Of a DNA stretch of 6,959 nucleotides, positions 1 through 5,086 are shown piece after piece (positions within the stretch are counted from its first letter, which is position 1; each line of letters opens with the position of its first letter). This stretch comes from Egerieenecus merdigallinarum (lineage in GTDB: Bacteria > Bacillota > Clostridia > Christensenellales > Aristaeellaceae). The translations under genes were made by a program, and so were the position numbers. The notes beneath the pieces are model-generated. The model saw nothing but the letters and a program-made list of their open reading frames with translations. It was not told where the DNA came from and did not search any database. Where the stretch lies: positions 1 to 6,959 of the forward strand of contig DVHS01000087.1 in the NCBI GenBank assembly GCA_018711985.1. The letters are read 5' to 3'.

Positions 1-644
1 AACCTTCCGCCCTCCGGGTGAAGGATGCCGTGAAGCAGCTCCAGCCGCTCTTTCCCGTCCAGCACATGGGCGGCGGCCCCCATGACCTTGAAGCGGTTGA
101 GGGTGTCGGTCTCAATACGGGCAAACCGAGCCCGCGCCGCCACCAGGTTCTCCGCCTCGATGGTCAGGGTGACATACTTGGTTTTCACATAGCCGTTGCT
201 GCCCCGCTCATACTGGAAACGGAGTATCCCGGCTGCGTCCTCACGGATGGGGTCCAGGTCGTCGCCCTGGGGACGGATGCCGAACAGGTCCTCCTCCGGT
301 CCATGCTCCACATACCGGCTGCTGAGTGTCATTTGCACCCCAATGGTGGGGTCATAGCCGTTATAGAAGTCGCAGAGGCTTTCAAAGATGCTCCGCTGAT
401 CCTCCGGCCCTGCCAGACGGTAATTCACATCCTCGTAGGCGATGGTCTTGGAGAAGACCCCGCCATCCAGCCGGCACAGGCCGTCCGGGAACATATTGCG
501 GAAAGGGATGCTGTCCTGCACCGTATGGGTTTTCCCATCGCCCTTTGCCTGCCGGATCACCGCCTCAATCTGCCTGCGCTCGTCACGGGTCAGCTTACGT
601 CTGGGCTTTGCCGTTTTTCCGGGTCTTGCGGTTTTTGCCTGCAA
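1..644 (-). CDS. VirB4-like conjugal transfer ATPase, N-terminal 214 residues (partial, runs off window)
   Basis: Reading the minus strand from a TTG at 644 gives 214 codons without a stop to the window edge. The translation contains SIPFRNMFPDGLCRLDGG, then a SKTIAYEDVNYRLAGPEDQ segment and a region ending RFKVMGAAAHVLDGKERLELL. This is the N-terminal pattern of VirB4-type ATPases in Tn1549/CD1110-like conjugative elements of Clostridia, which energise the type IV secretion channel at the inner membrane. The Walker motifs lie further downstream and are outside the window. The start was chosen because AGGAGG (654-659) sits 9 bases upstream of the TTG and leaves about 34 residues before the conserved IPF..MFPDG; the first ATG in frame falls inside that motif. 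The gene overlaps the end of the PrgI-family remnant, an arrangement that fits the prgI-virB4 order of these elements. Family call is confident; the TTG start is moderately so. Confidence 0.85.
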   Translation of the reverse strand, partial: MQAKTARPGKTAKPRRKLTRDERRQIEAVIRQAKGDGKTHTVQDSIPFRNMFPDGLCRLDGGVFSKTIAYEDVNYRLAGPEDQRSIFESLCDFYNGYDPTIGVQMTLSSRYVEHGPEEDLFGIRPQGDDLDPIREDAAGILRFQYERGSNGYVKTKYVTLTIEAENLVAARARFARIETDTLNRFKVMGAAAHVLDGKERLELLHGILHPEGGR

Positions 645-720
645 TCGCTCTCACCTCCTGTTCCAATTCGTGCTGCCGCACCAGGGCGGAGTACAAGTTG
701 TTGGTTTGGTACAGCGGTTT
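595..720 (-). pseudogene. PrgI-family conjugation protein, C-terminal remnant (5' part missing)
   Basis: A minus-strand frame ending at TAA 595-597 reads KPLYQTNNLYSALVRQ followed by a basic tail (AGKNRKTRKNGKAQT). PrgI-family membrane proteins encoded just upstream of virB4 in Clostridia conjugative elements end in a similar RPY.T.N.Y motif plus a basic tail. The preceding part of a PrgI protein, a short leader and two closely spaced membrane segments, is absent. The frame stays open only to a TGA near 814 and the residues before KPLYQ (RMWSVYRVHF) do not look like the family. There is no usable start with a ribosome site. The 50-base overlap with the VirB4 start is intact. I infer that the element was cut by deletion or rearrangement, or that the contig is chimeric here; the exact breakpoint (about 708-735) is a guess. 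Confidence 0.6.
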
Positions 721-819
721 AAAATGTACCCTATAAACTGACCACATGCGAAAGTGTGCGGCCACCGGCTTCTGTGCTCTGCTTCCTTTTACCTTTTTAT
801 TGCATTCCTTTCATATATC

Positions 820-842
820 AAAAAAGGCCGCTTCCTGCGACC
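820..842 (-). terminator. Rho-independent terminator, minus strand
   Basis: On the minus strand GGTCGC and GCGGCC can pair over six positions (one G-U) around an AGGAA loop, directly followed by six T residues. It lies downstream of the rubredoxin gene with no other gene between, so it most likely ends that transcript. It also separates that unit from the truncated conjugation genes, which are on the same strand. Confidence 0.65.
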
Positions 843-857
843 CTCTTTGAAAATCTG

Positions 858-886
858 CCTCCTTGCCGGTAAAGCCGGCAAGGAGG
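858..886. repeat. Perfect 12-bp hairpin (CCTCCTTGCCGG / complement)
   Basis: CCTCCTTGCCGG at 858-869 is followed by the five-base loop TAAAG and its exact complement at 875-886. There is no long T-run on either side (TTTG on plus, CAGATTTTC on minus), so it is not a textbook terminator by itself. It lies 15 bases from the minus-strand terminator and may reinforce it or protect the 3' end. The right arm contains a GGAGG core, but no open frame follows at a suitable distance. Confidence 0.7.
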
Positions 887-1118
887 TTTGTGCGCGTGCA
901 ATATGAATTTCAGGCAGATTGAACCGCTTTCATTTACCCAAATCTGCCTTCATAGCAAATTGTCGTTGCCGCTTTTTGACATGCAGCAATGCTCCCTGGA
1001 AGGAGCGGTTCCCGCGCGGCTAGGGCAAGCATATGCCTGCTTTCCAACAACGCTTGGAAGGATTCGCCCCACAGGCCCGAGAGTATCCATGGATGGCATG
1101 CCGGAATGACGGCAGGAC

Positions 1119-1532
1119 TCAGCTGATCTTTTCGAACATGTCCGCACCCACGCCGCAAATGGGGCAGGCGTACCCCTCGGGCAGCGCATCACCTTCATAC
1201 GCAAAGCCGCATACTTTGCAGCGCCACTGGGTGGCAGCCACCGGTTCTTCCTCCCGTGGAACCAGCGTGCCGGTCAGGGATTGAACCAGCTGCGTGGCAA
1301 GGTCGCCCAGCTTCTTATAGCTTTCGTCATTGGTTGTGGACAGCATGGTCACTGTGTCGCCAACCTGACGCATATCCGACATCTGCATAAGGATCTCGTT
1401 CATCAGTTTTCCAGAAGCGGGGGACCAGCTTCCGTTTTCCACTAGCGCATAGCTGCGGATTTGCAGGTTGTACGCCTGCTCAATCCTCCTTCCATGTTTT
1501 TCTCCTCCATCCCATACAAGGTTGTGATGCAT
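1119..1532 (-). CDS. Small protein with C-terminal rubrerythrin-type rubredoxin domain (start uncertain)
   Basis: The C-terminus reads WRCKVCGFAYEG...CPICGVGADMFEKI, with CxxC and CxxC pairs separated by 14 residues. This matches the short iron-binding rubredoxin-like domain found at the end of rubrerythrins, an electron-transfer [Fe(Cys)4] site, and points to a cytoplasmic redox role. The preceding roughly 80 residues (from IEQAYNLQIRSY to TGTLVPREEE) look helical and I do not recognise them; the ferritin-like ExxH di-iron motifs of rubrerythrin are not visible. The frame stays open up to an ATG at 1634, but a promoter at 1594-1622 means translation must begin downstream. The ATG at 1532 is given here although it has only a weak ribosome site. 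The only strong site (SD 1502-1508, ATG 1495) is in another frame and stops after 17 codons, so a one-base frameshift or sequence error is possible. Domain call confident, start not. Confidence 0.7.
   Translation of the reverse strand: MHHNLVWDGGEKHGRRIEQAYNLQIRSYALVENGSWSPASGKLMNEILMQMSDMRQVGDTVTMLSTTNDESYKKLGDLATQLVQSLTGTLVPREEEPVAATQWRCKVCGFAYEGDALPEGYACPICGVGADMFEKIS
1502..1508 (-). promoter_or_regulatory. Strong ribosome-binding site whose ATG (1495) is out of frame with the rubredoxin gene
   Basis: GGAGGAG is followed after six bases by ATG (1493-1495), the best initiation signal near this gene. Translation from it gives MEGGLSRRTTCKSAAMR and stops at 1442-1444. The rubredoxin frame is open over the same bases. 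It is either a short leader peptide or the true start of a gene that lost one base between about 1442 and 1492. Confidence 0.5.
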
Positions 1533-1593
1533 TTGCTTCAAGGAAGGGTGCGCGTGGGCTTGCTCCCCTGCGCAGCCTTGATGCTTACAATTG

Positions 1594-1622
1594 ATTATAG
1601 CCCAGAAACCCGCAAGGAGCAA
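1594..1622 (-). promoter_or_regulatory. Sigma-A type promoter for the rubredoxin gene
   Basis: On the minus strand TTGCTC (1617-1622) and a perfect TATAAT (1594-1599) are separated by exactly 17 bases. Predicted transcription start is near 1587, about 55 bases before the ATG at 1532. The promoter lies within the first codons of the longest open frame, which is why the hydrophobic MMLLLLLAGF leader implied by the longest ORF is not accepted as a signal peptide. Confidence 0.65.
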
Positions 1623-1634
1623 CAGCAGCATCAT

Positions 1635-1982
1635 GGAGCGCCATACAAAGTGGCTACCAATCCGGCCGCAGAACCTGCCTGCCGTTGGAAGATCATGTGC
1701 ATGGACGGACTGCTTTGCGCAGGCAAGCGTAGCTCAGGCTTTATGCCGGTTGTCCCTGCTTGGACAGAGGACAGGATGCAAAATGCGCCCCCTTTACCCA
1801 GCGCATCCTCCAAAACAATTTCGCTGCAACAAGGGGGGAGGGACTATTGTCTTCCAGCTTCAGCCGACTGCGCTTGCCTTTGGAATCCATTACAGGAACC
1901 GACAATCACAACGTTTGCATGGAAGGATACAACGGAATTTGCCCTCTCGAGAAAGCGGCCTTTGCCATCCACTGGATATACA
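1635..1982. other. Intergenic stretch without a supported gene
   Basis: The stretch separates two minus-strand genes. Open frames exist on both strands, but none has a good ribosome site with recognisable protein; the plus-strand frames continue as shadows of the dehydrogenase gene. I see no RNA gene or clear repeat. It can be read as the 3' flank of the dehydrogenase gene plus sequence upstream of the rubredoxin promoter. Confidence 0.4.
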
Positions 1983-2008
1983 CAGCGCTCCCCGGCTGGG
2001 GAGCGCTG
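1983..2008 (-). terminator. Strong hairpin just after the dehydrogenase stop, likely terminator
   Basis: CAGCGCTCCCC and its exact 11-base complement enclose a four-base loop, starting 9 bases past the stop codon of the minus-strand dehydrogenase gene. The position suits a terminator or 3'-end stabiliser. The T-run is missing (TGTATATCC follows), so termination efficiency is uncertain. Confidence 0.55.
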
Positions 2009-2017
2009 CGCACAGGG

Positions 2018-4885
2018 TTACTTGCTGAGCTTTTTCAGCCACTTGAGCTTCTTTTTGTAGGGGGGATAGCGCACCGGCATATCCACCCGCAGGGACTTTT
2101 TCAGCATGGGCTTGGTGTGGGAGAAGGCCTCAAAGCTCTTGCGCCCGTGGTAGCTGCCCATGCCGCTTTCCCCCACGCCGCCAAAGGGCAGGCAGGTGGT
2201 CACCAGGTGGGAGATCACGTCGTTGATGCAGCCGCCGCCGAAGGAAAGGCGGCGCAGGAAAGCGTCCTCGTGTGCCTGGGAGCGGGTGAACAGATACCCG
2301 GCCAGGGGTTTGGGACGGCGGCGGAGCTGGGCCAGCATGGCCTCAAAGTCGCTGTAGGTCATGACCGGGAGAATGGGCCCGAAGATTTCCTCCTGCATGA
2401 CCGGGTCATCCCAGGAGCGGGGCGAAAGCACCGTGGGCGAAATTTGCAGGGTTTCCGGGTTGGTGTCCCCGCCGGTTTCCACGGTGCCCTGGGTCAGGTA
2501 GCCGCACAGGCGCTCAAAGTGATGGCGGTTGACAATGCGCGGCAGGTCAGGGTTGCGCAGGGGCTCCTTGCCCCACATCAGACGGATCTGCCGGGTGAGC
2601 TCCTTGACCAGGCGGTCGCGGATGCTCTCGTGGCAGAGCACATAGTCCGGGGCCACGCAGGTCTGCCCGGCGTTGAGGAACTTGCCCCAGGCAATGCGCC
2701 GGGCGGACAGGGCAATGTCCGCGGTTTCGTCCACGATGCAGGGGCTCTTGCCCCCCAGCTCCAGGGTTACGGGGGTCAGGTGGCGAGCGGCGGCCGCCAT
2801 GACCACCTTGCCCACGGCCACGCTGCCGGTGAAGAAAATGTTGTCGAACTGCTGCTCCAGCAGCACCTGATTCTCCTCCCGGCCGCCTTCCACCACGGCC
2901 ACGTATTCCGGGTCAAACAGCTCGCCCGCCATTTCCCGCAGCAGGCGGGAGGTAGCCGGGGCATAGGCGGAGGGCTTGAGCACGGCGCAGTTTCCCGCGG
3001 CAATGGCGCCCATGAGCGGTTCCACCGACAGCAGGAAGGGATAGTTCCACGGGGACATAATCAGTACCCGGCCATAGGGCTCCTGCACGGTGAAGCACCG
3101 GGAGGGCCAGTGCATCAGCGGCGCCCGGTACCAGGCATTGGCCGCCAGGGTGTTCAGATGGGTGCGCAGGTAATGCAGCTCCTCCCGGGCGGTGAGGATT
3201 TCCGTTTCGTAGGCTTCAAAGGCGCTCTTGCCCAGGTCGGCAAACAGTGCCTCCTGGATAGCTTCCTCATGGGTGGCAATCCAGCGCTTCAGCGCGTCCA
3301 GCTGCTGGAAGCGGAAATCCAGGGGCAGCGTCTTGCCGGTTTCAAAGTACTCCCGCTGCCGCTGGCACAGGGCCTCCAGGGCCGGAAGATCCGTCTCCTG
3401 CTGCTTCAGGGCGGAGAGCACCTGGGCCAGTTCCTGGGCGGACAAGTGCCGGGGGCTGGCCAGGCGCACCTGGTGCAGCACCCCCTGCGCCAGGGTGGGA
3501 AGCTCCGTATTGCGCAGGCAGCGCCACACGGAGGTTACGCCCCAGGCAGCGCAGGTCTCCTCCAGCCAGCGGAGGAATGCCTCCGCATTCTTTTCCGGGG
3601 ACGCCCTTTCCTCCCCGCGCCCAATGGCCTGGGCGCACAGGTGCAGCCCCTGCCGGGCGTCCATGCCGTAGCGGCGGATCAGCTCCCGCAGGCAGGCCAG
3701 GCGCGCCGCGCCCAGGGGAATGCTCCCATGGGCCTGATGTACCGCCGCGCCCAGGCAGGCGGCGTAGCCCTCGGGTTTGCCGGCCAGCAGGGTCATTTGG
3801 GCGGCCAGCTCCGGGGTCAGGGGCTCCCGGATCATCAGCGCCAGGGCCGCCTGGGCATCCCGACGGGTCTGCTGGGAGGTTTTGCGGCAGATCAGCTGCT
3901 CAACGGCCGTGGCCAGGGCGGAAAGCCGCATATCCCGCAGGGCGTCCTCCGTGGGTGCTCCCGCAAAGCCCGGCATGAGCGCCACGCCCTCCGGGGGCGC
4001 AGCCATGGCCGCAAGGGCGGGCAGCTCCAGGGAATCCGGCACCAGAATCAGCAGGGAGACGCCCTCCGCGCTGTCTCGCGGGGGCTCCTGGGCAATCAGC
4101 GCCTGGGTGGAGGGCTCAGCCACGGGAACTTCCGGCTCCGCGGCTACCGGTTCCGGGGCCTGGGAGGCAGCTTCTGCCGGGGTGGCATCCTGCGCCGTGT
4201 CCGCAGGCGCGGAAGGGGCGGATGCCTCCGCCGGAGGTTCGTCCCCGGTGGAAGCGGATGCCTGGGGAGAAACCGGCTCTTCGCCGGCGGATTCGGACTG
4301 GGTGGTTGCTTCTGCCGGGATTGACTCACTTTCCGGTGCCGCGGGGGTCTCCTGTGCCGGGACGGGCGCGGGCTCCTGCTCGGGTACCGGGACGGCCGCG
4401 GTTTCCGCCGCTGGCGCGTCCTCAGGCGCGGGAACCGGCCCGCCGGCCGCGGGGGTCTGCTGGACCGGGACAGGCGCAGCGGCTGCCCCGGGATCATTGG
4501 CTTCCACGGCGGCGCCGGAGGCCGGCCTGCCGGGGCGGCGGATGGGCTGGAGCCGTTGAGCGTCCCGCTGCGCCTGGCGGCGCATCTCACCGGCCAGGCG
4601 GGAAGCCTCCGGGAAGCCGGCGGTATCCACCAGGATCACCGTACGCTCCCCGCGGTGACGGGCGGCCTTTTCATGGCCCCATTCCACCTCCAGCCCCGCG
4701 GCCACCAGCGCGTTGGCCAGGGCCTTCATGGCTTCGCTGCCCTGGCTGAAGATCAGGGCGTGGTGAATCTGACGGTTATATAGTGCTTCGCACAGTTGGG
4801 CGGCAGCGCTTTCTCCCTGCCACCAGGTGATCGCTCCATGGGTTGCGGGCTTAGGCGCCAGCAGCCGGGTTAGCCATGCGTCCAT
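2018..4885 (-). CDS. Fusion protein: degenerate Fe-alcohol-dehydrogenase-like region, Pro/Ala/Glu linker, ALDH3-type aldehyde dehydrogenase
   Basis: 955 residues from the ATG at 4885; numbering below counts from the ATG at 4891, two residues earlier. Residues 10-105 follow the N-terminal Rossmann-like half of iron alcohol dehydrogenases (ITWWQGESAAAQL, HHALIFSQGS, TVILVDTAG), with DTAGFPE where the NAD-binding GGGS loop should be. Residues about 127-272 are an Ala/Pro/Glu-rich linker with no Lys, Arg or aromatic residue from 128 to 271. Residues 275-495 resemble the C-terminal helical half, but by eye-alignment three of four iron ligands are replaced (Asp by S324, His by T328, His by L393), leaving only H385. 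Residues 503-957 are a full ALDH3-type enzyme: N616 in SPWNYP, K639, FTGS 687-690, E711 in ELGGKSP, nucleophile C745 in AGQTC, EIFGP 835-839, LPFGGVGESG, and a basic tail KKKLKWLKK. NAD(P)-dependent aldehyde oxidation is expected; the first half is probably structural or regulatory. It is transcribed alone, divergently from the aminotransferase. ALDH call is very sure; the Fe-ADH ancestry is fairly sure. Confidence 0.9.
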   Translation of the reverse strand: MDAWLTRLLAPKPATHGAITWWQGESAAAQLCEALYNRQIHHALIFSQGSEAMKALANALVAAGLEVEWGHEKAARHRGERTVILVDTAGFPEASRLAGEMRRQAQRDAQRLQPIRRPGRPASGAAVEANDPGAAAAPVPVQQTPAAGGPVPAPEDAPAAETAAVPVPEQEPAPVPAQETPAAPESESIPAEATTQSESAGEEPVSPQASASTGDEPPAEASAPSAPADTAQDATPAEAASQAPEPVAAEPEVPVAEPSTQALIAQEPPRDSAEGVSLLILVPDSLELPALAAMAAPPEGVALMPGFAGAPTEDALRDMRLSALATAVEQLICRKTSQQTRRDAQAALALMIREPLTPELAAQMTLLAGKPEGYAACLGAAVHQAHGSIPLGAARLACLRELIRRYGMDARQGLHLCAQAIGRGEERASPEKNAEAFLRWLEETCAAWGVTSVWRCLRNTELPTLAQGVLHQVRLASPRHLSAQELAQVLSALKQQETDLPALEALCQRQREYFETGKTLPLDFRFQQLDALKRWIATHEEAIQEALFADLGKSAFEAYETEILTAREELHYLRTHLNTLAANAWYRAPLMHWPSRCFTVQEPYGRVLIMSPWNYPFLLSVEPLMGAIAAGNCAVLKPSAYAPATSRLLREMAGELFDPEYVAVVEGGREENQVLLEQQFDNIFFTGSVAVGKVVMAAAARHLTPVTLELGGKSPCIVDETADIALSARRIAWGKFLNAGQTCVAPDYVLCHESIRDRLVKELTRQIRLMWGKEPLRNPDLPRIVNRHHFERLCGYLTQGTVETGGDTNPETLQISPTVLSPRSWDDPVMQEEIFGPILPVMTYSDFEAMLAQLRRRPKPLAGYLFTRSQAHEDAFLRRLSFGGGCINDVISHLVTTCLPFGGVGESGMGSYHGRKSFEAFSHTKPMLKKSLRVDMPVRYPPYKKKLKWLKKLSK

Positions 4886-4892
4886 GTGCATA

Positions 4893-4899
4893 CTCCTTT
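4893..4899 (-). promoter_or_regulatory. Ribosome-binding site that sets the dehydrogenase start
   Basis: AAAGGAG lies one base before the ATG at 4891 but seven bases before the ATG at 4885. The spacing favours the second ATG, so the protein begins MDAWLTRLL rather than MHMDAWLTRLL. Confidence 0.7.
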
Positions 4900-4927
4900 C
4901 TTTTGGGGGGGATGGTTATCCGCCTGT

Positions 4928-4956
4928 ATTATATCACAGGGGCGTGGGCGGAACAA
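4928..4956 (-). promoter_or_regulatory. Sigma-A type promoter for the dehydrogenase fusion
   Basis: On the minus strand TTGTTC (4951-4956) and TATAAT (4928-4933) are 17 bases apart, with a TGA immediately before TATAAT giving an extended -10 (TGn). The predicted start is near 4921, about 36 bases before the chosen ATG. It diverges from the promoter at 5020-5048, so a regulator bound in the 63 bases between the two -35 boxes could control both genes. Confidence 0.75.
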
Positions 4957-5019
4957 GCCACGGCCCGGGCCCCGGGGCACGGTGTTCACTTCCTACATGT
5001 AAAAAAGTATTTCTGAACA

Positions 5020-5048
5020 TTGACAAAGGGGAAAAACCGGCGTATCCT
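5020..5048 (+). promoter_or_regulatory. Sigma-A type promoter for the PhnW-like aminotransferase
   Basis: A consensus TTGACA (5020-5025) is followed after 17 bases by TATCCT (5043-5048). Transcription would start near 5055, about 32 bases before the ATG, leaving room for the GGAGG ribosome site. GTTCA upstream and TGAAC near the -35 box form a loosely spaced inverted repeat (about 4984-5018), a weak operator candidate. Confidence 0.65.
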
Positions 5049-5086
5049 GTTGATATTACCACCAAGGACAATGGAGGCATCCTTTC

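Larger units (their letters stand above)
721..1118. other. Non-coding stretch between the conjugation remnant and the rubredoxin gene
   Basis: No frame here has both a ribosome site and recognisable protein. It holds a minus-strand terminator (820-842), a strong hairpin (858-886), and three occurrences of AATCTGCCT or its complement (852-860, 912-920, 941-949), the last two of which could pair with each other. Smaller inverted repeats include TTCCAA/TTGGAA around 1042-1059 and GCTCC/GGAGC around 990-1006. It probably contains the 3' untranslated region of the rubredoxin transcript and the junction with the mobile-element fragment. Confidence 0.5.

Noticed and set aside
18..722. 234-codon plus-strand frame
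   Set aside because: It overlaps the VirB4-like gene on the other strand, which has a ribosome site and family motifs; the plus frame has neither.
934..1158. 74-codon minus-strand frame after the rubredoxin gene
   Set aside because: It starts inside the rubredoxin gene with no ribosome site and resembles no family.
1586..1634. Signal peptide or lipobox (MMLLLLLAGFWAIINC) on the rubredoxin protein
   Set aside because: These codons coincide with a TTGCTC-N17-TATAAT promoter, so they are upstream of the transcription start.
1741..1890. 49-residue minus-strand frame starting MDSKGKRSRLKLED
   Set aside because: The start has no Shine-Dalgarno sequence, there is no promoter, and the composition gives no family signal. 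It cannot be supported.
1760..4324. 854-codon open frame on the plus strand
   Set aside because: It lies almost wholly antisense to the dehydrogenase fusion, whose protein has unmistakable ALDH motifs. The antisense translation is Gly/Gln/His-rich and has no domain; it arises from GC-biased codons.
3777..4559. 260-codon plus-strand frame rich in Ser, Ala and Gly
   Set aside because: It is the antisense of the Pro/Ala/Glu linker, so its low complexity is a mirror of that repeat-like coding sequence.
2018..4885. AdhE bifunctional alcohol/aldehyde dehydrogenase
   Set aside because: Domain order is reversed, the aldehyde dehydrogenase part is of the ALDH3 type, and the alcohol dehydrogenase part lacks its metal ligands.
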